From NCBI GenBank assembly GCA_012295275.1, contig CM022667.1, positions 22,328,672 to 22,392,671 of the forward strand: DNA of 64,000 nt, written 5' to 3'. The position numbers and the translations under genes are program-made. The stretch is from Chrysomallon squamiferum. Taxonomy: Eukaryota > Mollusca > Gastropoda > Neomphalida > Peltospiridae. The notes below the pieces were generated by a model. It worked only from the letters and a program-made list of their open reading frames with translations. It had not been told where the DNA came from and made no database searches. Shown one piece after another: positions 1-13,900 of the stretch (positions are counted from its first letter, which is position 1; every line of letters starts with the position of its first letter).

Positions 1-2906
1 TATTTAAAGGAAAAGTGATAAAAAATAATTTTTTTGTTATATGGATTTTGATGAACATCCAAAATGAAATAAAATGTTTAACAATGACACTAGTTCTGTA
101 CAAACAGAAATTTTGTCACAGAGTTATGTAACCCATCTACATAAGTGCATACCTTCAGAATATATATTCAGTTCCAGTTTGAAAATAAATTGGAAGAATA
201 ATGATTCTGAATTAATAGAAGGTTCTTTATTTATAATCATATGAATAACTGAAATCATTTGCCCATAGCTGGCTCTGCATTTTTATGACCAGTCTTGAAC
301 AAAAACAAATTGTCATTCATTACTTTCTGTACAAATCAGATGGGAGTAACATATTATTATGTTTATATTACTTTTTTTTTCTGTTGTATTATTTAGTTCA
401 GTTTAAAAAAATCAGAATCCTAGTGTGTGAAATTAAGAGAGTCCCAATTGAATAGTTCTTAACACAAAATTAATTTATTATATTTAACAATATTTGACAC
501 CAGTAGACTCATGGTTATTATAATTATTATTGTTGTTGAGTTACATGCATACCTGGCAGAAACTGTTGAATATATACATACAACATAATATTTTTTTGTT
601 ATGGAAAATATTTTTAAAAATATTCTAGATCTCGTTTTGTTTTTTGTTTCACTTTTGACTGTAAAACAGGAAGAAAAAAAATGGCATTCAATTAAAGGTC
701 TTCAAAGCAATTTTAACTGCCACAATCATGAAATATGTTTGTGGATGTAGTGGGTTGTGGGTGGGTGTTGGAAAATCTGGTGTGCTAATTCTGATATTAA
801 AAACTACAATGGAGTTTAGCATCGACAATAGTCTTATTAGTTTTCTTTTTTAAACAAATTTGTGGTGTTTTTGTATGTGTGAACATAAATTTCCTGACCT
901 GTGCATGTTTCTCTGTGTGTACTTGTGCATTTGCATGTGTATGTGTGTGTGTGCAATTGAGGATATGACAGTGTATGTGTGAAGGTGTGAGCATGTGTAT
1001 GCATGCATGAAATAGTCACTAAAGTGGCAAAGTGAGGACTTACAAACTGACATTTGTTGCAGACTTTAAATACACAAAGTGCAGAGAGTTCATTTGTATC
1101 TATGAACATGCATTTGATAAAACAACTGTAGCTCACACCAGAAACATTCACTAGGTTGTTGCTGATGTCATGCATTATGATGACTGTGTGTAACTGTGGT
1201 ATTTATATTTGTGTGCCTCACCTGGCTGTGGCCTAATGAATGGAGGAAAACAGAAACAAAATAACTATAAAATAAGAAAATACAAAATGATAACTATTTG
1301 AAAGTGTGAGGTGTTACTTTGAATAGTTTTTAACAAATGTTTGTGGGCCAGGCCCCAAAGCTACAAGCCTTTACAATGCACATTTGTTACACATTGCATT
1401 GTGCCATCAAATGGCATCTAACTTCTTTTTTAATTTTTTGTCACAAAATAGTTTTTGGCAAATTTCATGATTTTACCTGCTTTAAAAATAAACAAAAAAT
1501 ATCATGTTTATCATTTGTTGTGCATCACACATATTGTTATCACTGTATTGAGTTTGCTGGATGGATTGTACACCTCTAACAAAAGCTTTAAATTTTTTTC
1601 ATCAGATTTTACATAATCTAGTTTCAGATTTTACCTGCAAATATTCCAAAATTATAAATAATTTATATTATCCTTTCTTATGAAAATAATAAATATGTAT
1701 GTTAAATTCTGACAGTGTAGAATACTTTTATAGTGGCTGGAAAAGCTTCATAAATATTATTCTTTTCACCTCTAAATAAGAATAAATTAATTATAAAGTC
1801 TGTTAAAAGTATATCAACAATAAATTTGTCTTATTTTTTATTTTTTTAATTCAGAATTCTATATAAAAATCTAAGTAATATGACTGTAAAAGTCAAAAAC
1901 AATTTAAATTATGTATGCTAAACATGAAAACTATTCAAAATTGTCCTTGCATAAATAAAACTCACAATTAATAATAATTCTATCTATAGTTAACTTAAGG
2001 AAGAATATGCAAGTTGAAGTTTCATGTGTACCTTTGATGAGTTAAAAAAAAATAATATGAATATATTCTGCATTCTTCCAAGTGATATTTTATTTATTTA
2101 TTTACTATTATTTTTAAGCCATCCATGTCCAGTCTGATAAAATTACAATAATCTGCATACCATCTGGTATTCTGGTAACAGTGATGTTTTAACAACAAAA
2201 AGTATAGTTTACAAATATGTTGCCATTCAGAGGGCAGACAAATTTATTCTAAAGAATGGATAAAAAAAAAGAAAAAGAAGAGCCATTAGTCTACCACATA
2301 CGCAATGGCATCATGACTGCTGCTGTGAAATGCAAATGTTTTGTAAAGTTATTTTATTAATGCACTTTGTTATGGACAATGATGCCATACAATCAATGAA
2401 ATAATAACTTGGAAGCATAAAGACTTTTGATAGACCATATATTCATAAAAGTACACTAAATGATCAATATATTTTGACAATATTTTATTAATAAGCAACC
2501 ATATTATAAGCTTTTCAGCAAATTAAAAGTTGCAGTTTTGTTAATTTAAAAATAAGATCATTTGAAAGATGTAATTTAAGGTGGGATTTTCATCATGTAC
2601 TCTGCATCTGTCACAAGTAAGAAGTCAGTTAAAGAAAATGATGTTAATAAATTTCAAAATAACTGAAATTAATTATGCACTCAAGTTGCTGGTTCAACTT
2701 CAGTGCATTGGGGTGAATGGTACCAGTAGAGTACAGGTTAACAAGTTGAGGTACTTCATATTACACTTCCTGGAAAATAGCTCTGCCAGTAGAAAGGGTC
2801 ATTTTTTGAAAGTATGTAAACTTTAGTATGATGGTAACTATACTTACATTTTCACATTGTTTGATTTTTAGCTCTCTGTATATTTGTTTTGAAATGTTCC
2901 TCTCTA

Positions 2907-2910
<4 letters not shown>

Positions 2911-2943
<33 letters not shown>
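2911..2943. repeat. (TG)n microsatellite
   Basis: About 16 uninterrupted TG units are visible. They produce artificial Cys-Val and Thr-His open frames on the two strands. Confidence 0.95.
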
Positions 2944-2945
<2 letters not shown>

Positions 2946-3251
2946 GTGTGTATGTTTATGCATGCATCTGCCTGTTTAAAAAATATATGGTGATATTTTC
3001 TAGTATTTTCTTTTTTTTTTCTATATATAAAAAAAATTATATTAAAAAAAAGAAGATAATTTATATTAGGAAAATTCAAAATAATGTTTTGCATCTTGGG
3101 TTTTTCTTTTCATTTATCATTCATTAGACCATCTGTCCATCCATCCAGCAAATAATTAGTCATTGATTTCAATTTTTATATTATATTATTCTATGTAAAA
3201 AGCTATTTAATAGTGTATCAGATTGTACAGCTCTCTTCATTTCATGTTCAT

Positions 3252-3256
<5 letters not shown>

Positions 3257-3309
<53 letters not shown>
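3257..3309. repeat. Compound (TA)n(CA)n microsatellite
   Basis: A run of TA dinucleotides changes directly into CA dinucleotides. Confidence 0.95.
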
Positions 3310-4124
3310 TTGAAAGACATCAAACAAAAAAAAAAAGAATAAAAAAAGAAAGAAATTTTATCATGAAATGGATGTACAGTTTCAGAATGAAAACCAATAT
3401 TCATTATTATTATTATTATTATTTTTATGTTTTATTTTGATATCAGATAACCATAATAATAAGTTTAAATATTTAATGGGCTTTTTTTTCCTTTTTGATT
3501 AAAATGTGGATAGAGTCTGAAAGCACAGGGTTTGATTTCAGATAATAATACTTCATATTGTTTATTCATATGTAATTGTAATATAATATTAAAAACTAAC
3601 ACATTTTTTTAAAAGGGGAGTTTTTAAATACTTCGTAATACTTCTACCAATTCCCAATTAAAATATATCGATATTGGAGGATTCTGATTCATTTTGATTT
3701 ATATTTTAAGCACATGTATAATTTTTTCCAAATTATCTTCATAATCATGTTTATAACAACTATAAATTGCCATATAGATTTAATCATTAATATATATTAC
3801 AAATTAATCATTGTTCTATTTTTCTTTTAGTGATTTTGGGTTGAGCAACATGATCCTATGGAAAAAAAAAAAAAATATTTGGGCTGATTATCAGAATGCA
3901 GAATCAATAACTAGTATTATTGTTCAGTTATGAAATCCTGTGACTTAAATAATAAATCCACTTAGTTGTTGTAATCCTTGACCATTTTCTCATTTATAAA
4001 TATATTCAACAGCACAGATACATACATTTATGAAAGCTGCATTTTCTGTTTCAGTTTGTTAGTTGTTTCTTGCTTTACGCAAGAATGTTACTTCTTGAAT
4101 GTTGAGTTAGTCTAGTGAGTTGGT

Positions 4125-4475
4125 GCTGAAGCTTTTCCTACAGTATTCACACTGAATGTACTTCCATTAAATTTATGCAGTACAGAAGACCTACTGTGTT
4201 GAAGCTTTCATATAAGCATACTGGATTTGAGTTCATACAGGACAATCACAGAGTAGCAGCAATTTTGAAGCTTGATTGCAGTACACAGTAGAGGTGTTGT
4301 TCTTAAATGTTTTTGCAGTTCATTCTGTAAAATGTTCTGCATTTTGTCAGTGCCTGCTGGAAACTTTCCACCAGTATATGCTCTGTAAATGTACTGCATT
4401 TAAGTTTATGCAGTACAGACAGTGTAAGTACTGTATGAAGCTTTTTCTGCCATGTACACTGTAAAAGTGCTGCTA
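4125..4475. repeat. Degenerate tandem repeat, period about 75-80 bp
   Basis: Similar segments starting with GAAGCTTT or GAAACTTT recur near 4128, 4201, 4265, 4358 and 4436. The phrase TTTATGCAGTACAGA occurs twice, near 4172 and 4406. One module reads CKYCMKLF in the plus frame, which resembles the start of a C2H2 zinc finger, but the following histidines and frame are lost. It may be a decayed zinc-finger array or simply a degenerate satellite; I cannot decide. Confidence 0.45.
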
Positions 4476-7400
4476 ATATGATAATGAAGACAGGAAAGAT
4501 GTCTCCTAAATAATTCACTTTGTCAATGCTCCAGTCTCTATGTTGTGAGCTGTTGGCAGTCATTAAAACAAATTCCAAAAGCCTTCTTTGTCTTCTTTGT
4601 TATTTTAGATAATGTATATTTGAAAAAATATTCAGTTACACCACTTTAATCTGTAGTATGGAGGAAAAGAACACTTAAAGTGTGAGATTAAACGGTATAC
4701 CATAGTAACAGTAACATCATTTTTATTTTTAAACATCTACAATTCCGTGATTCATTTTTATTATTCAAGCAAAAGATTACATCAGTAATGTTAATGTTAT
4801 CTGTCTTTGTTAATATTTATTATATTAATTAGTGGTGACACCATAAAAAACCAGTTACTATAACATAATAAAAGTAAACATCGTTTTAAATCACTAAATA
4901 CTGAAAAATAATTAACACATGCAGGTAAAAATTAATCGATGTAATTAAAAAATTTGAATTGAATGTCATAGTGCACAAATTCTTAAAAAAATAATAAAAT
5001 TTATTTGAGAAATATATATATATTAATTGCCCTGATGGGCAAACTAATTATTACCGTAATTTAGAAAAGAACAGGATCTAGCAAACAATATGGTTATTAA
5101 TAAATAGTTTGGGAACCATTAGGATTACATAGTCATTCTAATGACAAAACTGACAATGAATTACAATTTTACTATTAATAGTTAAAATGATACCCTTTAC
5201 AGTAACAATATGAATAAAGAAAAAATCTGCAAGCACTACTCCATGGGTTGCTCTAACCTTTTACCTAGTCTTATGGTAATCATAATTTTCTCTTTTTTGA
5301 CCAATCTCCTCAATTTGTTCAATATACTGTTAATTTGATCAATAACCTCCCTAAATGACAGACTTCATAATACAAAATACGTGCAGTTAAAGTTCATGAA
5401 AATAGATATTTAAAAAGTATAGTAATTTTTACACTCAGGATCTGACATTGTCATCCTTTTCAGAAAAACAGTTGGTACTGCAGTTTGAAATAATCAAGGA
5501 AATGCTAGATTGATCATTGATGTGCAATACTTTGAAATTCAGACATCATTCAGGAAAAAAGGTTTTGAGGAATGTTAAACTGGGATGGCTGACAAGTCTG
5601 CAGTTTCTTCTGTAAATGTATATTGTGCAAAATCAAGTAATAATTTACATATATAAAACATAAGTTATTATTTTTTAAAATTACAGTTTATTGCTATTCG
5701 AGATGAAGTACATACAGGTAAGGCAATCTGTTTAGTCTATCTTTTCTGTAGTGATGTTACTGGATATTACAATTTGCTGACACGGCAAATATAATATCAG
5801 GTATTAAAATGGCATCTGTTATAAATTATAAAAAGCATTAATTTGGATTGAAAACAAACCAACAAAATAAACCTTATAAAAAAATATAGATGTTAAAATG
5901 TGAATCACTTTATGAAGTAAAGGTCATCAATTTTCAATTGCCAATAAATACTTTTGCCATACCTAATAACTACAGTGTTTATATTGTAAATTTTAAAACA
6001 TCCTTTCCATTGTTTCTTTTTTTTAATGGTGTTTTTTTAATTTAAAAAGCATTAGTAAATTTGTCAGCTGGTCCCAGATACATACATAGTACAAGTTTTA
6101 ATTATAATATGAATTAATTAAATTTCAATAAAGTGAAACAATACAACACAGTGAGAACATTCAGAATAATTTCAGTAATATAATTTACTTTTCAGCATTT
6201 ACTGTAGTTTCTTCAGAAATAAAACTTTCATTCTGCCATTACATACAAAAAACACAAAAAAATGGTAATGTTCAAACATTTTTATACAATATTATTTTAT
6301 TATTATAATTAAAATAATAATTAATAAAAAGCCAATAAAAATAATAAGCTGTAATAAATTATTTTTAGACCACTCATATTAACTGACAAAGTTGTGTTTT
6401 GAAACAAATTAAAACAGAGATATTTATTGAAAAAACAAATTTCTGTTATAAGTTAATGTTTATTTAAAATATTTTCTGTTGCTCTTTACTTTTGATGTTG
6501 GTGGAATGGGGTAAAAAATGCTGAATAGAACGTAACAAAAAAATAATCCAACAAATATAAAATTTATTTTCCAACTTGGCCATAATCATACATTTTAAAA
6601 CAAACATTTCTTTTCCTTCAATTTTTTGTTTATTTCATTAAATTTTATTTTAAATTAATTGCTTGTTAAGACGAACAGCTGCATAATTAATTATGGTCAA
6701 CTGCAAAATATTTCCTGGATAAGAATAAGACATTATTACTTTAAATTATCTATTATTCACTCACAATTATTTTGGTTACAGACCTGTTTTCATCAGACAG
6801 TTGTTATATTCAACATTTGTTTCTATGAAAGATAATTCAATTTTTATCTTGATTTATGTAATACAGGTGGTTAATTTTGGTTTTATTTAATCTCTGAGAT
6901 TATGAATTACTTTAATTTATCAAATCTCAGTACTGGCCCCAGTGTTTGTCTCAGACAATATCATAAGCATAGACTTCTTTATTTTTATCATTCAGTGAAC
7001 TGGTAAGAACTTAAAATTATTATTATTTTTTTAAATTGGACCGGTTACTGTCATTCACTTTTCTCAATGAAGTGCATGCTAGATGTTTGTATTGATATCA
7101 TTGAAACCCAGGAATTCATACTAGATCATAAATTGTCTTGCAATATAAAACTTGAGGAAAGGGGAAGGATAGAAATATTCTTTACATGGTTATATAACAT
7201 TCTGATTTATATGTTACTGAAATAATGTTCAAAATAATAAAACTATAAAGGAATTAAAACTATATTTTGAATTTTTTAAGTTTTGTATTGGCCTTTCACT
7301 ATAACAAAGTGGCCATGTGCCTTCTGTCATCATTCTTTAAATGGTCATTTGGTACAAGTACCAACATCATCAGCTAACTGCAACAACTTGGTAATATCAG

Positions 7401-7621
7401 TTGTACCAACTTAATTGCATTTTTTGTAGTACTAGGCCAAATTAATTTCCCAATAACTACACAAGTTTACCACCAATGGTACTTAATAAAAATGATAGCT
7501 AAATTAATAATAATAATCGAAAGTGGTTATAACTTCAAATTTATTCAACAGTTCTTAAAAACTGTTTAGATTCATCTTTATAATGAGATTGATAAAGGGA
7601 AACAAGTATACATATATATAT

Positions 7622-7661
7622 AATTATTATTATTATTATCATTATTATTATTATTATTATG
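7622..7661. repeat. (ATT)n microsatellite
   Basis: An imperfect run of ATT triplets. Confidence 0.9.
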
Positions 7662-7836
7662 AAAATTGAACTGCTATCACAGATTCTCTGGAAAGATTAT
7701 GTAAACATCCTGGGTATGCAATAATACATTTTAACCACTTGATCAAATTAATCATCCAAGAAATGAAATGAAAAAAAAAAAATGAAAAAAAAGAATAATT
7801 AACAGCATATAGAAAATTCATTGGGATTTATTTATT

Positions 7837-7842
7837 TTTATT
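7837..7842 (-). terminator. Candidate poly(A) signal of UTP4
   Basis: AATAAA on the minus strand about 110 nt downstream of the UTP4 stop codon. Two further overlapping AATAAA copies lie just beyond it at 7827-7836. The cleavage site itself is not identifiable. Confidence 0.5.
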
Positions 7843-7950
7843 AATATAAAAAAATAAAAAAATAAGAAATTAAGAGAAAATTTTAATATAATGTTCTCCA
7901 TGAAGCATGAGTTTAGGTGTACTCCACTTTAAAAAGATGGCAGCTGATAT

Positions 7951-10900
7951 TTATGTGCCAAACTTCTTTTGTTTTAGAGATGGAGGAAGCTGCTCATTAA
8001 TGCTTAATGGTGTTCTTTCAACCACAACCAACCAGTCATCTTTTAATGTCTCCAGACACATTATATACTGAAAACAAATTTAAAATAGTGAGTCATAATA
8101 AATATTTTAATTTATAATTTAGGTATTTCCCTTCCAAACAGAATATTTTGAAGAAATTAAATCTTTCAGAGAACTGTCACATGCAAATTTATAGCAAAAT
8201 GTTTTTTGTATAACTATTAACATCAGGTTAATAAAACATGTAAAATAAAAATGTAAAGAAGAAAAGGAAAAGATGATCAAAATAAAAAAATTAAAAAAAA
8301 ATTAATATTAACACAATAAAATGACAGAAAGGAAAAAGGTAATGAACAAAAAGATTTTTAAAAAATTAATTTCTTTTTTTAAATTTATAAATCTAGTGAA
8401 TTAAATTTAAAATAATAAATTTTCAAAAATAAGGATTCAAATACTTAAAATAAAAATTTAATACTGAATTAGTCAACTGACATTAAAATGTCACTTAGCT
8501 ACACTTCATTTGTTTTATTGCAATAACGTAAAAAAGTCACAAACGTCTCTGAAAACTGTATCATTAATGCGATACCTAACATGTAACCTGATATCTTATT
8601 GTTTCACAATTCCAAAAAATGCCTAACTCACTGAGTAGCAGTAGCTACTTAGTGCAAACCTATTAAAGCAAGTTATTATCAGCAAAGTTTGTTACGTTTT
8701 TAAATTCACATACAAATACCAAAAAGTTCTCTCACTGAATGTTCTGTAATATTCTGCATAGTTGTAGATCAGTTACACAAGACCAATAGTTTTAAAATTA
8801 TCCTTGGGCTATTCTAACTTTTAAATTAATAAAAAAAAAATAAATAAATAAGAAATATTTCCCCCTTTTGAAAGCTTTTTTAAAATTTATTTTTCTTTCT
8901 TATTTTGCATTTCTGAATATTTTAATATTTCTTTTTTCTTTTATTGTGAAATCTCATGTTTATCACTTTTAAAAAAGAACAAAATTAGTATTTTTAAGTC
9001 TGTTTTAAGTTAATAGTTTGTAGTGTTAACCTTTATTTCCATTATTTCAAACTATACAAGACGGTAGAACAAACGGTGAAAGATGATATGCAAATACATC
9101 AAATAGTAATATAAACACTTTTATTAAAAATGAAAAGATGAAAAATATATGTAAGAACTTTTTAAAAAAATTATTATTAATCTTTTCAAACACAGAAACA
9201 AAACAATCAAATTTAGGTGAAGCAAAAACTATATAGAATGTATTGGGGAAAAAAATATATATATACATTTAAAATGATAAAACATAAAATAAAACATTTG
9301 TAAAATAATTTTAAATCTTTTAAGCTGATTATTATTTTTAAGTAATATTCTTCCATATGATTCCAAAAAATAAAAAAAAAAAAAAAAAAAAAGTTGCTAA
9401 GTCTTTATAGATTTGGAGGATTGTCAATATTTATATTTTGGGGGTAATCATTCCAACTTAAAATAAACATTTTGGTATATTTCTTTTTAAATAAATAAAT
9501 AAAGGTGGCTAAATTTATTTCAGATATAATAATGAATTAATATATGTAAATAAAGAATATATAATTTTAATTTTTTTTAGTTCATTGTGAAAATTAAACT
9601 TTGCCAGCTCAGACCTGGAGATATAAAATGAATCTTGGAGAGAAAAACTGAAATTTAAATTAACTGACTTAACTTTGAACATATACACAATGAAAAAATA
9701 AAATGTAGTCAGATACCTTGTAGTTTGTACAGAAATGAAAAGCATGTGAATTTTTTTCCTCAGAATTTTTTGACCTGCATGCTATCAAATTTTCATTTTG
9801 ATCTGGAAATGGCTGAAAAAAAAAAAAAAAAAAATCAAAAAAAAAAAATCAGAAAATAAAGAAAAATAAACCTGTTTGTTAATTATTTGTAATGTTTCTC
9901 TCTTTTCAGTAAGAATAAAATGCTTTGGAAGATTAACTGATAATATATGTCAATGAAAATAATGGATAAGTTATGAAGCACTAAAAGCTGCAATTATTAC
10001 TATGTCATAGAAGTTGTGTAAATAGCAAAGGTTACTATTTAAATGACCAAACATTTGGCCTTATAACATCTGACATTGAATATTATTCTTTTTTTCATGT
10101 TATTAAAAATAAAAATAAAAAATAATAATTCTGTAGGTATATTTATAATATACTTTACTTTAGAAAATATTTACCTTTGCTTTGTCAATAATGATAAACA
10201 TGGATTCCTCTTCTAAAAACATCTGCTTGTTATTGCAAGGGTTAAATGAAATGTTAATAATTTTATGGTAACGCTTAGTCCAATTCTTGGGGAAACTGTG
10301 ACTGTGTTTTTTACTCCAGCTTGTGTATTCTCTCTTAGCTATGTCAAATTCAAAAATCTGCAAGTAACAATCAAAATTTGCTGAAGAGGTAATTTCTGGT
10401 GACACATTTTGTTATCATCAGTAATTGATCTTTTTTCTAACCATGCCTGGTTCTCAACACTAGGTGACTATACTGTGTTTTGTTTATACACAGTACTTTC
10501 TTCATTATAATATTTCCTGTTCTATTCACTGTAATATCTATTTTTCTATGGCTGTTAAATATTATGATAAATTATAACTAAAAATTGCTGGATGATAAAA
10601 AAAAAATATATATATTAAGTTAAGAAAAACTGTGCAGCAGAAATAACAATCTAGCAATTAAAATATATTAAATCAGATGTATTTTAAAAATATATAAATA
10701 AATAAATAAATGCTAAGCAAAGATTTATCAATAAACAATGTTTACGTTCTGTTATTATTAAAAAAAAAAAAATACATCAAGAACTTTTGTGAGTGAATTT
10801 TGAAAACTATCCAACTAAAATTTTCAAATGGCTGTCCTGTGATGCATTATAGAAAATTTCTGAGGCCATATAAAAAGATAATGGATGGTCAAATGTAATA

Positions 10901-13900
10901 TTGGTGGGATTTTGTATCTCTCTGCACAATTACAAATACAGGTCAAACCACAAGCAAAGCCCCACAACTGACTGCTGTTTTACTATTTTATTTTTTCCAA
11001 CTGCAGTGAACTTGCTAAACCTAGTAAAATAATGTTCTGTGCATCATTTTTAATATTGTAAACTTTTTTTATAACATAGTTCATGCTCAGAAATACCTCA
11101 AATAGTGCTTTATTTTAATGTTCGTCATTTGGAAATATCAATATTCCTCAAGAAAAAATTAGTTTGACATGCAGTTTACCATCAAAAATAAGTTTTAATT
11201 CAAATAAGTTCTCTATGCCTCTTTCTTTAAAAAAAGTAATTAACTTCCAATTCTGACAGAATTTAATTAAAAAAAACACAACTTAAACTGTTAAGACAGA
11301 AAATAAAAAGATAATCTCACCTGTTGATTGCAGTATGCAACTACTAGGTAGGAACTGTCAGGTGAGTAGGTCAGAGCAGTGGCTTGACAGTTCTGTCCAG
11401 GTAAACTACAAACAAACTGTCAAAACAAAACAATACTTTAAGCATTTCATATTATTATTTATACAAATATAATGTTTGTACAATTTAATTTGGGTTGAAA
11501 ATCTTTTAACAACAAATTAAGTGGGTTTTTTTTTTAAATTAATTACTCTACACAAGAGCAAAATAAAGTCTTGTGTCATAAAATTTCTGCTAATGGCTAC
11601 GCTTAGACAAACATGACAGTAGACTCCATTAGAGATTATTTTCTTGAAACTTGTTTGACCTTTAATGAATATTTAACATTATATAGTTCAAAAACAGAAA
11701 TTTGATATAAAATGAATTTGCACACCCACATTTGGATGTTAATCACTGATTATATAAATTACTGAAAACTAGTTAAATTTTTATCAAGTAAATATTCAGG
11801 ACCATTCAGCACTAGTTTAGCAAATAGACTCTTTATATAAGCACAAATAGTTATTTCACTATGTTTTGTATTGTCAGAATTAATCTGAGTAACAGTGATT
11901 AAAATTTCTCACATTAATGCCATGATTTACATAACTTGGCCATATAGCTCTATTTCAGACTAAAACAAAAGTAAACATTTAATTTAAAATGTATCATTCG
12001 AACTATCTTTTTTAACCTGTTAACAAAAAAAATAAATAATAATAATACAAAAATATACATATAAAATAAAATGTACGACAGTTCTAAATCATTACAAAGT
12101 GTACCTTGTTTGTTTTGATATTGTAGACCCTAACCTCTCCTGTGTGATCAGCTACAGCTATATAGACTGAGTCAGCACTTGCACACAGCAAATGAATTGG
12201 TTCAGTGTCTAAAAATATTAGAAATACACACTGCATAATAAATCCAAATATTGATAAAATAATAATTAATTTTTTATATGATGAACATTTGTATGATGTG
12301 AATTAAATATTCCACATTATTATATAAACTCTGGCGGTGAATAAATAACATAAATGGATATGACACTTTTCTATAATTGAAATGAATTTGTTTTATAATT
12401 TATTTAATTTATTTTTTGGTTTTTATTTTAATTCCAAACAGCCTAATTAAGTGTCAAATATTTCATCCATGTATCATCCTCAACTACCTATAACAATTTA
12501 TACAAAATAAAACATATTATTATACCTATTTAAAAATAATTTGAGAAACATACTAACCAGATGATGATTCAAAAGTGTGCACATGTTTTAAATCTGAATC
12601 AGAAATCTCTATAACTTGTATATTAGCTGTGTTAGTTGCTGTGATAAGAAAGCGCCCATCTTGGGTGAAGATCATTCTGTGAGCAGGTGACAGAGTTTGA
12701 CCAGGACTAATTGTTTTTCTTTTTATATCTATATTAACATCACTGGAAATGACATCTTCAGTTCTGTGCTAGAAGGAAATTAAAAAAAAAAAGTTTCATA
12801 TTACAAAACAAACATCTTATTTACAATTCAATATTATCATCAATGTTAACTTTTAAGTCTCTATGTCCCAGATTTCTGATACAGCCAAGAAATACATACA
12901 TTTTCCAGAACAAGTTTTTGCCCATCCATTGCTGCCATTAATTGCTGCCATTAATAACATTGCTATTATTAACACAAAGTTTGGCCACATATTCCAACCA
13001 TTGTAGAGACATGTATTACTTTTTTAATGAGATAAATTAAAAAAAGATAAGATTTAATATCTTACATTAACAGTCATGACATACAGCCGGACATCTTTTT
13101 CATCAGAATAAGCAATATGGCAGCCATCTGGTGAAATCGCACAACAAACAATAATGTGACCAGTTCTAGCCAGAAGCTGAATCAGTTTAATGGGTTTTGA
13201 TTGCAGAGACAGAATTTCACCATTCTTGTCTGAAAGTCAAATTTATATTCTTTTATAATAATTCTTTCTTTTTTTAATGCATAAAGAAGATACATTACTT
13301 ATATGTTGTTCTGTGTCTAATAAAAAAGCATACAACTATATTAATCACTCTACCCCTATTTTTGTAAATACATAATCAATAAGGTGTTTTGAACAGAAAC
13401 AAACTGAGTTAAGAAACATGATGAGCCACAGACAGATAGAGAGAGAGGAGAGCAAGAATTACTGTACATTTATAGAGCTAAGATTTTAGAATTTTTAATC
13501 CAGTGGTTAAAATAAAATATGTATCTGGTTCCATCAAAAACTTCTCTGCCCTATAACTAAAAGTTGTTTTTTTAAATGTAAAAGAAACTGGAATCTATGG
13601 AATTAGCAAATTAAATAAAAAATAAAAAAAATAATTTCAAATGTGTAAGAAATAAAACAAATATTGAAACTTTTTACCTGACATGAAGTCCGAGTGCCCT
13701 AGAGTCCATACTTCCAGATGTTGTGGATATCTCAATAATAGCATATTGGAGTTTTTGGCAACATGAACTAAGTGAGTCTGAAAAGACAAAAAAAAATACT
13801 ATAAAAATAAAAACAATAGAGAACAAAAGATCACATATTACATACATTCAGTATCACCAATACAAGTATATCTGATTTTCTGTGGTGCTATGTGCCTCTA

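Larger units (their letters stand above)
1..7836. other. Gene-poor AT-rich intergenic DNA
   Basis: I find no exon series, RNA gene or transposon domain here. Open frames in 797-1175 are CA/TG-rich low-complexity translations without domain similarity. The stretch holds microsatellites and a degenerate repeat (listed separately) and runs into the 3' end of the minus-strand UTP4 gene. Single short exons or regulatory RNAs cannot be excluded by eye. Confidence 0.6.

Noticed and set aside
797-1175. Overlapping minus-strand frames rich in His/Thr/Cys
   Set aside because: They are translations of CA/TG-rich DNA without domains or splice context.
2828-3440. Frames with poly-Cys-Val, poly-Thr-His and poly-Tyr-Ile
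   Set aside because: Direct products of the TG, CA, TA and TTA microsatellites.
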